Of a stretch of 64,000 bases of DNA, positions 54,382 to 62,182 are shown piece after piece. Location of the stretch: positions 1-64,000 of the forward strand of contig CAZAYP010000013.1 of assembly GCA_964489425.1 (NCBI GenBank), read 5' to 3'. The DNA comes from CAZAYP01 sp964489425 [NCBI: uncultured Verrucomicrobiota bacterium] (GTDB taxonomy: Bacteria > Verrucomicrobiota > Kiritimatiellia > RZYC01). Position 1 is the stretch's first letter. Each line of letters opens with the position of its first letter. The position numbers and the translations under genes were made by a program. Under the pieces are notes generated by a model. It worked only from the letters and a program-made list of their open reading frames with translations. It ran no database searches and was not told the DNA's origin.

Positions 54382-56117
54382 GCGCCTTCTCCTCGCCCCT
54401 CGGATCCGGTTTGCTTGCTGATGATGCCCTGGAATCGGCTGTAGGTGAGCGTGACCGCGTTGAGCCGCTCGGAGATTTCGCGGATGGCATCGCCGATCTG
54501 GACCTTGACCGGCGGGTACAGGCTGTCCAGCACCTGGATGCTGCCGGAAACAAACTCTTTCAGGCCCTGCTCCAGGATTTTCTTGCGGCGCAGAAGGCTT
54601 TGGAGTTCCACCAGGGTGGCTTCTTCCTTGCGCAGGATGCCGATGAGAATTTCCTGCTTTTCCGGCGGCAGGTTTTCGAGCGTGATCCGCGACCGGGCCA
54701 GGGTTTTCTTGAGCTCCTCGATGCGGGCGAGGTTCTGCTCGTTCAGGTGCAGCTTGCGCGAGATTTCTTCCATGCGCGCCGCCGTCAGGAAGTCCTTGCC
54801 AACCACGGTTTCGGTAAGCATGCCGAACTCGGACCCGATCGTGGCCGCCATGATCTCGCGCAGGCACATCAGGGTGCCGCCGGCAATCATGCCCTTGGGC
54901 GACGTGACGTGGATGCGGTTGTTGCTCGTCAGCTGGCTGTTGATAATCGCATTGCTGACCATGATCTCGCCCAGCGCGGAAAGCCTAGCCTCGCTGACAA
55001 AGGAGACATAAATCCCGCCGTCCGCGTCCACGGTGGTGGCGTGGTGGCCGATAATGCCCCCGCTGATGAACACGTCGCCGCGCACGGTGGCCTTGACCTG
55101 TTCGCAGTGGCCGAGAACAAAAAGATCGTCGCAATCCACGGTGCCGGGCCCCTTGAGCGTGCCTTGGATCAGGACCGTGCCGTTGAACGCAAGGTTGACA
55201 TTGCCGGGTTCCGGGCTGGTGATGATGTAAAAGGGCTCAATCTCGAGGTGTTTGGCCTCGGTGATCAGGTAGCCGTTTTTGCGCGCAATCAAGTCGCCAT
55301 CGGGCTGCAGGGTCAACCCATCGCCCAGCTCAACATCCACGTGGCGGGCTGGCGGCGGGATCGTTGCCCCAAATACCGTGCGGCCGGTCTGGGCCGTTTG
55401 CGACGCATACACCCGGCCCAACCGCTGGCCAATGGTGATGGGCGCGGCCAGGGGGTTGAGTGCCGTGGTCATGCGGCCCGGATCCCGCCGCAGCTGGCTT
55501 TTGTCAATGCGCCAGACATCCAGCTCCACGCGGTCCCACACCTCGGGATCGGCGGGTTTTCCGCGCGCAATGAGCGCCCGCCACACGAGGTCGCGGTTAT
55601 CGCGCACGACCTTCAGGATCTGCTCCATGGCCAATTCGTCCAGGCCTTCGGTGATGCCGGCCTCGGCGAGGTAGCTCTGGAGCATGTTGAGCGTGGGCAG
55701 GTTGCCATCGCCGCGCGGCGGGACGACCGTGGCGAACGCCGCCATGTGGTCCTCGCTCTTGTAAATCCGGATTTGCCCGGCATTACGTTCCGGCGTGGCC
55801 GGGTCGAAGCGGTTGAAATAATTCCGCATCAGGCTGATCAGGGTGCTGATGTCCCGGCGGCGCAGCGAGCGCGTTTCCTCGTCCATCAGGCGCTGCAATT
55901 GGTACAGCAGGCCCTGCTCAGGCACGAAGATGAACTGGGGGTCGTGTTCGCGGAAAAACTTTAGCGCGGTGTCAAGCATGGAGTCGAGGCGGTCACCCAG
56001 CGAGATCTCGTTGGGTGCCACCAAGGTCAACGAAGTGTTGATGACGTCCACGCCCGCTTCAAGCGTGGCCGAGGGGGTGCCGGCCATCGCCTGCTTCAAT
56101 ATGTCGGACAAGCCCAT
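54378..56117 (-). CDS. FapA-type DUF342 polymer-forming protein
   Basis: A 579-residue DUF342/FapA-family protein. GAGGAA stands six bases before the ATG at 56117. The central part (about 215-430) is beta-helical with repeats such as VRGDVFISGGIIGHHATTVDADGGIYV and ALGEIMVSNAIIN, typical of the domain. The C-terminal 150 residues form a coiled coil (NLARIEELKKTLARSR). Members are cytoplasmic scaffolds; those known in Bacillus and Vibrio bind metabolites or localise kinases. Its coupling to a degenerate kinase suggests a joint structural or regulatory role. Confidence 0.82.
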   Translation of the reverse strand: MGLSDILKQAMAGTPSATLEAGVDVINTSLTLVAPNEISLGDRLDSMLDTALKFFREHDPQFIFVPEQGLLYQLQRLMDEETRSLRRRDISTLISLMRNYFNRFDPATPERNAGQIRIYKSEDHMAAFATVVPPRGDGNLPTLNMLQSYLAEAGITEGLDELAMEQILKVVRDNRDLVWRALIARGKPADPEVWDRVELDVWRIDKSQLRRDPGRMTTALNPLAAPITIGQRLGRVYASQTAQTGRTVFGATIPPPARHVDVELGDGLTLQPDGDLIARKNGYLITEAKHLEIEPFYIITSPEPGNVNLAFNGTVLIQGTLKGPGTVDCDDLFVLGHCEQVKATVRGDVFISGGIIGHHATTVDADGGIYVSFVSEARLSALGEIMVSNAIINSQLTSNNRIHVTSPKGMIAGGTLMCLREIMAATIGSEFGMLTETVVGKDFLTAARMEEISRKLHLNEQNLARIEELKKTLARSRITLENLPPEKQEILIGILRKEEATLVELQSLLRRKKILEQGLKEFVSGSIQVLDSLYPPVKVQIGDAIREISERLNAVTLTYSRFQGIISKQTGSEGRGEGA

Positions 56118-56131
56118 GAGTTCCTCAATTT

Positions 56132-56160
56132 TTATTACTCCAAAGGCGTCCGTGGCGCAA
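56132..56160 (-). promoter_or_regulatory. Candidate promoter of the DUF342-kinase pair
   Basis: Minus-strand TTGCGC (56160-56155), 17-base spacer, TAATAA (56137-56132), starting about ten bases before the ribosome site. Moderate match only. Confidence 0.3.
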
Positions 56161-56230
56161 GGGGCAATTTGAAACCGCAACTGAGGCCATGGCCGCGGGC
56201 GGCGTGGACGCGCCCGGCCTGACCCATGTC

Positions 56231-56245
56231 CCGCCGGGTCGGCGG
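56231..56245 (-). other. Stem-loop after ilvN
   Basis: CCGCCG-3-CGGCGG, a perfect 6-bp hairpin one base beyond the ilvN stop. No T tract; possible 3' end stabiliser or weak terminator. Confidence 0.4.
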
Positions 56246-56246
56246 A

Positions 56247-56771
56247 TCACGTCTCCGCGGCGCCGCGCGACATGACGACCTTGCCCGTGCGCACCAGTTC
56301 CTGGATGCCGTAGGCCTTGTAGTGGTCGATCAGCGCGTCCACCTTGGCGGATCCGCCGGTGATCATGAACACCATGGAGTTCTCCGACATGTCCACGGAC
56401 CGGGCGCGGAAATGCTCGGCGATTTGCAGGACTTCCGTGCGTTTGGCCGGGGTCACAGCCACCTTGATCAGCGCCAGTTCCTTGACCACGGCGTCCTGGC
56501 CGGTATGGTCGAAACAGTGCACCACGTCGATCAGCTTGTTGACCTGGGCGATGATCTGGCTCAAGCCCGCGGGATTGCCGATGGCCGTGATGGTCATGCG
56601 CGAGAAGCGGCCCTCGTCGTCGGAGGAGACCACCAGCGAGTCGATGTTGTAGCCGCGGCGCGCAAACACCTGCGCGATGCGGGCCAGCACCCCGGGCTTG
56701 TTGGCCACCAGGGCGCTCAGGGTGTGGGCCGCGGCACGAGGATTGGCGTGGGCAGGGGGAATCTGTGTCAT
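56247..56771 (-). CDS. ilvN: Acetolactate synthase small regulatory subunit
   Basis: A 174-residue regulatory subunit. The N-terminal ACT domain (LSALVANKPGVLARIAQVFARRGYNIDSL) binds branched-chain amino acids for feedback control; a C-terminal domain contacts the large subunit. Sequence is collinear with known small subunits from DEGRFSRMTI through the end. It starts 15 bases after the ilvB stop, so the two are made from one transcript. An N-terminal leader of about 15 residues precedes the ACT domain. Confidence 0.95.
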   Translation of the reverse strand: MTQIPPAHANPRAAAHTLSALVANKPGVLARIAQVFARRGYNIDSLVVSSDDEGRFSRMTITAIGNPAGLSQIIAQVNKLIDVVHCFDHTGQDAVVKELALIKVAVTPAKRTEVLQIAEHFRARSVDMSENSMVFMITGGSAKVDALIDHYKAYGIQELVRTGKVVMSRGAAET

Positions 56772-56786
56772 GGTCTGGCTCCTATG

Positions 56787-58508
56787 TCAGGTTGACCCGG
56801 TGGGCTTGTCCAGTTTGCCCTTGGGTGGTTCGATGAGCATGTCTTCCAGGGCCTTGCCGGCCGGCACCATGGGGAACACGTTGTCAGTCTTGATCACCTC
56901 GGCGTTGACGAGGCAGGGTCCGTCCTGGTACTCGAGCATCCGGGTAAGGATTTTGCGCACGTCGCCCGCCCGCTTCAGGTTAAATCCTTTCATGCCGTAG
57001 GCGTCGGCCATCTTGACGAAGTCCGGGTTGCCGTGCAGATCCACGCCGCTCTTGCGGTCCTCGTAGAAGAGTTCCTGCCACTGGCGCACCATGCCCAAAT
57101 AGTGGTTGTTCATGATCAGCACCTTGACCGGCAGCTTGTGGATGACCGCCGTGGTCAGTTCCTGGTTGGTCATCTGGAACCCGCCGTCGCCCACCACCGC
57201 CACCACGATCTCGCCCGGGCGCCCGAACTGCGCGCCAATCGCGGCCGGCACGCCAAACCCCATGGTGCCGGCGCCGCCGGAGGTGATGAAGTTGTTCGGG
57301 TGATCGGTCTTGTAAAACTGGCCGGTCCACATCTGGTGCTGGCCCACGTCCGTGACCACGACCGCCTTGCCGCCAGTCAGCTTGTACAGCTCGTCCACCA
57401 CGTGCTGCATCTTGAGCCCGCCGCGGCGCTTGAACTTGAGCGGATAGCGCTTCTTGTAGTCGTCGAGCTTCTTCAGCCAGGCTTCCGTGTTGATGCGCGA
57501 GACGTGTTTCACCAGTTCTTCCAGCACCATGCGGGCATCGTTCACGCAGGCAATGTCCGGGTGAATCATCTTGCCGATTTCGGCCGGGTCCACGTCAATG
57601 TGGATTTTCACCGCGTTGCGGCAGAAGTGCGCCGGGATGCCGATGATGCGGTCGTCGAACCGGCTGCCCACGTTCAGGAGCAGGTCGCATTCGCACAAGG
57701 CCTTGTTGGCATACGCCGTGCCGTGCATGCCGGGCCAGCCCAGCGACAGGCGGTGCGTCTCGGGGAACGCGCCCTTGCCCAGCAGGGTGGTCATCACGGG
57801 CGCGTTGATCTTCTCGGCCAGCGCGCGCAGTACCGGGCCCGCCTCGGCGATCATGCACCCGTGGCCGGCGAGGATCACCGGGCGGGTGGACTTGTTCAAC
57901 GCTTCGGCGATGCGCAGCACGGTGTCGCGGTCCAGCGGTTGTTCCGGGTGATACCCAGGCAGGTCCATTTCCGCGTGCAAATCCGCGGTGCAGGGGCCGG
58001 CGCTCACGTCTTTGGGCACATCGATCACCACCGGGCCCGGGCGCCCGGTGTTGCAGATATGGAACGCCTCGCGGAAAATCCGCGGGATGTCGTTGGTTTC
58101 CTTGATCAAATAGCTGTGTTTCACGATCGGCATGGACATGCCGAAAATGTCGGCCTCCTGGAACGCATCTTTGCCGATCATGGCGCGGATGGATTGGCAG
58201 GTGATCGCCACCACCGGCACCGAATCCATGTGTGCGGTCATGATCCCGGTGATAATGTTGGTGGCACCGGGGCCGCTGGTCACCAGGGCCACGCCGGGCT
58301 TGCCGGTGGCCCGCGCATATCCATCGGCCATATGCACCGCCCCTTGTTCGTGGCGGGTAAGGACGAGTTTGATCTTTGTCTTTGTGGTGATAATAGCGTC
58401 GAAAATTGGTATGGCCGACCCTCCGGGTATGCCAAATAGGTATTCAACGCCATGGTTTTCCAGGCTCTTAATGATTGCTTGTCCGCCATCCATTGCCGTT
58501 GCCGCCAT
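56787..58508 (-). CDS. ilvB: Acetolactate synthase large catalytic subunit
   Basis: A 573-residue ThDP-dependent enzyme condensing two pyruvates to 2-acetolactate (or pyruvate with 2-oxobutyrate) in valine, leucine and isoleucine synthesis. Catalytic Glu in TRHEQGAVHMADGYAR, FAD-site region GKDAFQEADIFGMSMPIVKH, and ThDP motif GDGGFQMTNQ ending IMNNHYLGM. The ATG at 58508 has AGAGAGG six bases upstream, and a TTGACA promoter lies about 70 bases further up. ilvN follows. Full length. Confidence 0.97.
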   Translation of the reverse strand: MAATAMDGGQAIIKSLENHGVEYLFGIPGGSAIPIFDAIITTKTKIKLVLTRHEQGAVHMADGYARATGKPGVALVTSGPGATNIITGIMTAHMDSVPVVAITCQSIRAMIGKDAFQEADIFGMSMPIVKHSYLIKETNDIPRIFREAFHICNTGRPGPVVIDVPKDVSAGPCTADLHAEMDLPGYHPEQPLDRDTVLRIAEALNKSTRPVILAGHGCMIAEAGPVLRALAEKINAPVMTTLLGKGAFPETHRLSLGWPGMHGTAYANKALCECDLLLNVGSRFDDRIIGIPAHFCRNAVKIHIDVDPAEIGKMIHPDIACVNDARMVLEELVKHVSRINTEAWLKKLDDYKKRYPLKFKRRGGLKMQHVVDELYKLTGGKAVVVTDVGQHQMWTGQFYKTDHPNNFITSGGAGTMGFGVPAAIGAQFGRPGEIVVAVVGDGGFQMTNQELTTAVIHKLPVKVLIMNNHYLGMVRQWQELFYEDRKSGVDLHGNPDFVKMADAYGMKGFNLKRAGDVRKILTRMLEYQDGPCLVNAEVIKTDNVFPMVPAGKALEDMLIEPPKGKLDKPTGST

Positions 58509-58578
58509 TTTTAACCTCTCTTTTCTGTGATCATCTACTTGTTCTTTAATCTATTGATTTTTCATCGTTGCTTGCGTA

Positions 58579-58606
58579 CATTTAGCCAAATATCTGAATA
58601 TGTCAA
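58579..58606 (-). promoter_or_regulatory. Promoter of ilvBN
   Basis: Minus-strand TTGACA (58606-58601), 16-base spacer, TAAATG (58584-58579). Perfect -35. The start would be about 63 bases before the ilvB ATG. No attenuator, T-box or leader peptide is seen in the leader. Confidence 0.6.
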
Positions 58607-58690
58607 CAATATATTTTGCAACGCTGAAATATAGTGTTCGGTCACAGGCGTTACATTAATTTCTATAAGCAATTGACTGCATATAAGCAG

Positions 58691-58903
58691 CTGAAATCTG
58701 CAAAATATGGCATGCTATAATGTGGAATTGTTTCGCAAATAGATTTTTGTGTGGCAAGGTGTTGGTGTCGCTGGTGTGCGCCGCTGGGAGAGCCTGTGGG
58801 TAGACCCGGCCATAAGAAAATGCGCCAGTCGGCCATCTGAAAGTGCACCCACTGTGGCGGCGGCACAAGGAATCGTCACGCGCGTGTGCCAAGCAGATTT
58901 CAG
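58691..58903. repeat. 11-bp inverted repeat ends, possible decayed element
   Basis: CTGAAATCTGC (58691-58701) and GCAGATTTCAG (58893-58903) are perfect inverted copies. Within them lie two imperfect 19-bp direct copies on a 23-bp period, CGGCCATAAGAAAATGCGC (58807-58825) and CGGCCATCTGAAAGTGCAC (58830-58848), which differ at four positions. Repeated motifs at one end resemble the multiple terminal repeats of IS21-like elements, but no transposase is left. Confidence 0.45.
58713..58721 (+). promoter_or_regulatory. Orphan rightward promoter with extended -10
   Basis: TGCTATAAT: perfect TATAAT at 58716-58721 with TG one base upstream. No good -35 at 17 bases. No gene follows before 59577, so a non-coding transcript is possible. 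Confidence 0.4.
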
Positions 58904-59046
58904 TCTCACGCCGACGGTTACGTAAGCCGTGGGTTGGGGGGGTATCGCGCGCGAAAAGCATGACGAACAAAATCTAGCGAAGCCGCCGCGGTTTTACGCT
59001 GCAGGATCGCAGGAGGACCCTCCCAAATTGGTGGTCATGGCGTGAT

Positions 59047-59073
59047 GGGAGGACGGGCTCCTCCCCGCCTTTT
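59047..59073 (+). terminator. Hairpin with short T tract, possible end of a non-coding transcript
   Basis: GGGAGG-7-CCTCCC (59047-59065), four bases, then TTTT (59070-59073). The T tract is short. It would end a transcript of about 345 nt starting from the orphan promoter. Confidence 0.3.
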
Positions 59074-59534
59074 ATCCGAACAAATAACGTGTAACGCCGC
59101 ATAACCGCTTTGATAATAAATCAAGAGTTGCATCGCCAGGATCGCCTTTACCGTTCACGATTGCCAAGCCCTCTGTCGGTTTCCATTTATCCTCAGGTTT
59201 CTGCAGATCTGGCCGGTCATTATCCCCCTGCAAGCCATGCGCTGGTCATCCTTGCCGTAGGGATCTTTGCTAGCAGATTCTTAAAAATGAAACCAGACGG
59301 GCGTGATGGCGGGCAAAAGAAACGGCGTCTGCCTAAATAGCATGCTGCAAAAATAACCGCCGCCATGGATACTATTGACCATATTGGAGCTTTTTGCTGA
59401 AGCCATGGATCTCTCGTGCGAGTATAATCCCATGGTGATCAGCGGGCTGAACCAGGCTTCCGATATGTCGGTTTTTGTAGAAAACGATACGGGTTTGCCG
59501 TGGCGGGATCGGATTGCAACCTGGATGTTAATAG

Positions 59535-59551
59535 TTGGCACGATTATTGCT
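59535..59551 (+). promoter_or_regulatory. Full-consensus sigma-54 promoter of the HDOD gene
   Basis: TTGGCACGATTATTGCT matches the sigma-54 consensus YTGGCACGRNNNTTGCW at every fixed position. The -12 TTGC ends at 59550, so transcription should start near 59562, about 15 bases before the ATG at 59577, with AGGAG between. An activator of the NtrC type would be needed. Confidence 0.85.
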
Positions 59552-59576
59552 GAGAAACAGGCAGGAGAATGTAGTC

Positions 59577-60485
59577 ATGAGCATATTCGGATCAAAGAGC
59601 GTGCGGTTGAAGGCGATGCTGAAAGCCTTGAAGGAACAGGAACTGTCCGCCATCGCCCCGATGCTGGCCCGACTGCTGGAAATCAGCCGCGACCCGCTGT
59701 CGGACGCCGAGGATCTGTCCGTGCTGTGCGAAACCGACCCCGCGATCAGCGCCCGCTTGCTGAAAACGGCAAATTCCGCCTTTTACTACACGCCGGACCG
59801 GCCCCAGGTGTCGGATATGCGCAGCGCCATCATCCGCATCGGGTTCAGCAAGGCCCAGGAAATCATCATTTCCGCCTGCATGTCCGGCTTGCTGACGTCC
59901 AAGTATTCTTCGGCGGACTTCTCCATGTGGGAGTTGTGGCGCCACAGTTACGCGGTGGGCATTGCCAATCGCCTGATCTACCAGAAGAAGTTCATGAAAC
60001 CGGCCTTTGATCCGTTCCTGGCCGGCCTGCTGCACGATATTGGCATCATCATCGAGAACCAGTTCCTGCACGACGAATCTTTTTTTGATGCGGCCCGGGC
60101 CCGCGAAAAGAATCACTCGCTGTTGAGCGACGAGGAACGCCACCACATGGGCTTCTCGCACGAGGAAATCGGGGAAGCCGCCGCGCAGTTGTGGAATTTC
60201 CCGGAGCATATCACGGCCGTCATCGGCCATCACCATGACTTGCAGGTGGAGAACGAACGGCACCAGAAACTGGTGCACGTGACCCGGTTGTCGGAATGCA
60301 TCTGCTTCCTCACGCACATGGGCTATTGCGATTTTTCCGAGGCGCACGCCGAGGAGTTGATCGTCAGCAAGCACGTGTTGAACATCGAGAACGAGATCAT
60401 CGAGCAGGTGGCCAACGAACTCAAGGACGAGATTGAATCCCTGAGCCAGGCCGGGTGGTTTCCCTGTTCCTACCGCGCTGCGTGA
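59577..60485 (+). CDS. HDOD-domain signalling protein
   Basis: A 302-residue protein with an HDOD domain (about residues 15-215): SARLLKTANSAFYY, MRSAIIRIGFSKAQEIII, and LAGLLHDIGIIIE, plus GHHH near the end. HDOD proteins lack complete HD-phosphodiesterase metal ligands and act as adaptors in signalling networks, often near c-di-GMP or chemosensory proteins. The ATG at 59577 has AGGAG nine bases upstream; longer starts would lie inside the sigma-54 promoter. The next gene starts 29 bases after the stop and may share the transcript. Confidence 0.9.
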   Translation: MSIFGSKSVRLKAMLKALKEQELSAIAPMLARLLEISRDPLSDAEDLSVLCETDPAISARLLKTANSAFYYTPDRPQVSDMRSAIIRIGFSKAQEIIISACMSGLLTSKYSSADFSMWELWRHSYAVGIANRLIYQKKFMKPAFDPFLAGLLHDIGIIIENQFLHDESFFDAARAREKNHSLLSDEERHHMGFSHEEIGEAAAQLWNFPEHITAVIGHHHDLQVENERHQKLVHVTRLSECICFLTHMGYCDFSEAHAEELIVSKHVLNIENEIIEQVANELKDEIESLSQAGWFPCSYRAA

Positions 60486-60514
60486 TCCGCGGCGGTGGCC
60501 GGCAGGGTTACCTT

Positions 60515-61705
60515 ATGAAGCAACTCCTTGTTCCTGTGGCGTGCCTGGTGATTGCCGCGGGGATTTGGTGGCCGCTGATGCACATCCCGTTCCGTCCCGG
60601 CGCGGCAGACGTTGCGCCAACGGCCGGGCTTGCGCCGCAAGCCCGTGCCTTGCTCGCATGGCAGGAGGATATCTGGCAAGATGCCGGTCAGCGGCAGCGC
60701 CACCTGGGCCTGATGCGCGGTGCCAACGCCGAGTGGGACTTCATGGGGCGCACGTTCCTGGGCCTGGCGCTGGCCAATGCCGCCTTGCGCGACCCGGGCC
60801 GGGCGGCGGCTTACATCGAGATGCTGGATGGCATCCTGGAAGAGACCCTGCGCCTGGAGCGGGAACACGGGATGTTTTATTTCATGATGCCCTATGCCAA
60901 GGCGGCGCGGTTCAAGGTCCAGCCGGCCCGCAGCATTTTCGTGGACGGGGAAATCGCCTTGATGCTGGCGGCCCGCCGCCTGGTGATGGAGGATGGACGT
61001 TGGCGCGACGCGTTCCTCGCCCGCGTGGCGGCCATCGAACACCAGTTGGGGCAGGGGCCCATGCTGTGCGCCGAAAGCTATCCAGACGAGTGCTGGACCT
61101 TTTGCAATACGCTGGCCCTGGTCAGCCTGCGCCTGGGCGACGCGCTGGACGGCACGGATCACCGCGACCTGGTCAGGCGGTGGATCACGATGGCCCGGCT
61201 GCGCCTGGTGGAGCCGCAGACCGGGTTGCTGGTTTCCAGCTTCACGCTGGACGGCCAGGTGCTGGACGGCCCGGAAGGCTCCACGATCTGGCTGGTGGCC
61301 CACGCGCTGCAACTGCTAGACGCGGACTGGGCCGCGGATCAGTACCAGCGTGCCCGCCGCGAACTGGGCCGGGTGACCTTGGGGTTCGGATACGCCCAGG
61401 AGTGGCCGGCCAGCTGCCGGGGCAACGCGGACATCGACTCCGGCCCGATCATCCCCATCCTGAACGCCAGCGCCGGGTCCAGCGGCATGGCGCTGGTCGG
61501 GGCGGCGGCTTTTGAAGACCGCGATTACCTGTGCGCGTTGCTTACCGCGCTGAATTTCGGCGGGTTCCCCATCCGGCGCTGCGGCGCGCTGCGGTTTGCC
61601 GCCAGTAACCAGGTGGGCGATGCCGTGATGTTGTATGCCCTGACCCTGGGCCCGTTGTGGGCCGAAGCCAAAACCCATCTCACCCATGAAACTGATCCGG
61701 AGTAA
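60515..61705 (+). CDS. Membrane-anchored helical-barrel-like protein of unknown function
   Basis: A 396-residue protein. The ATG at 60515 with GGCAGGG upstream gives a signal anchor (LLVPVACLVIAAGIWW). The remaining sequence is mostly helical with the look of an alpha/alpha-toroid (six-hairpin or linalool dehydratase-isomerase-like): WDFMGRTFLGLALANAAL, ARSIFVDGEIALMLAARRLV, CAESYPDECWTFCNTLALVSLRL with C193 and C197, and STIWLVAHALQLLDADWA. The similarity is by pattern only and I cannot assign a substrate. Its last 20 bases overlap the next gene. Sits after the sigma-54-driven HDOD gene. Confidence 0.7.
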   Translation: MKQLLVPVACLVIAAGIWWPLMHIPFRPGAADVAPTAGLAPQARALLAWQEDIWQDAGQRQRHLGLMRGANAEWDFMGRTFLGLALANAALRDPGRAAAYIEMLDGILEETLRLEREHGMFYFMMPYAKAARFKVQPARSIFVDGEIALMLAARRLVMEDGRWRDAFLARVAAIEHQLGQGPMLCAESYPDECWTFCNTLALVSLRLGDALDGTDHRDLVRRWITMARLRLVEPQTGLLVSSFTLDGQVLDGPEGSTIWLVAHALQLLDADWAADQYQRARRELGRVTLGFGYAQEWPASCRGNADIDSGPIIPILNASAGSSGMALVGAAAFEDRDYLCALLTALNFGGFPIRRCGALRFAASNQVGDAVMLYALTLGPLWAEAKTHLTHETDPE

Positions 61706-61985
61706 CAAACACTGGCTCACCCCCGGCGCCAGCGCGCTGGCGCCGCGCGGCCTGGCGTTGCGGGGGGTGGTCCTCCTCGCGGCGTACGCGGCCTGCGAAG
61801 CCGCGGGATGGCGCACCTGCACCAGCTTTCTTTGCGGCATGCGGCCGGGCACCGAGGATCCCTCGACGCTGCTGGCCCTGGCGGGCATGGCCTATGTGAT
61901 CTTTTACCTGCTGGCCATGGTGTTGGCGCCGGTCCTGATTTTGGCCGCCGGCTTGTCTTGGGCCTGGGGCGCGCTGCGCCGGTAG
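61686..61985 (+). CDS. Small membrane protein, unknown
   Basis: A 99-residue protein with hydrophobic segments at about 26-41 and 63-92 (LAGMAYVIFYLLAMVLAPVL) and basic ends. It starts inside the last 20 bases of the previous gene, so it is translationally coupled to it and may be its membrane partner. No homologue is recognised. Confidence 0.6.
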   Translation: MKLIRSNKHWLTPGASALAPRGLALRGVVLLAAYAACEAAGWRTCTSFLCGMRPGTEDPSTLLALAGMAYVIFYLLAMVLAPVLILAAGLSWAWGALRR

Positions 61986-62121
61986 CGCGACGTGTAGTGT
62001 TTTGCAAAATAATGATCCGAAATAACCGGCAGACGGCGTCGACGGAGCGCCGCCCTCCACCTGAGAATAATGATCGTGCCGATGGAGGCAATCCTGAACG
62101 GGTGTAACGCCACAGGCATTC

Positions 62122-62158
62122 AAAAAAAAGAACCGGAAGGCAGTGCCTTCCGGTTCTT
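62122..62158 (-). terminator. Strong intrinsic terminator of the porin gene
   Basis: AAGAACCGGAAGG and its complement form a 13-15-bp perfect stem (62128-62158), then T8 on the minus strand (62129-62122). It begins about 25 bases after the porin stop. Confidence 0.92.
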
Positions 62159-62182
62159 GCAGCTTACTACGGTTATGGGCAA

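Larger units (their letters stand above)
58509..59534. other. Gene-free region between ilvB and the HDOD gene
   Basis: About 1 kb, more AT-rich than its surroundings. Small open frames have no recognisable protein. Contents described separately: the ilvB promoter, an orphan rightward promoter, a 213-bp-spanning inverted repeat, two 19-bp direct repeats and a hairpin. The rest shows nothing I can name. The end of the interval borders a sigma-54 promoter. Confidence 0.6.

Noticed and set aside
58656-58970. 104-residue leftward frame in the ilvB upstream region
   Set aside because: No ribosome site, no recognisable fold; the region shows repeats of a decayed element instead.
58728-59073. RNase P RNA, tmRNA or 6S RNA in the gene-free region
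   Set aside because: None of the conserved cores of RNase P RNA or tmRNA is found, and no 6S-like rod is evident.
59110-59340. 76-residue rightward frame before the HDOD gene
   Set aside because: No ribosome site or similarity I can see; composition differs from the neighbouring genes.
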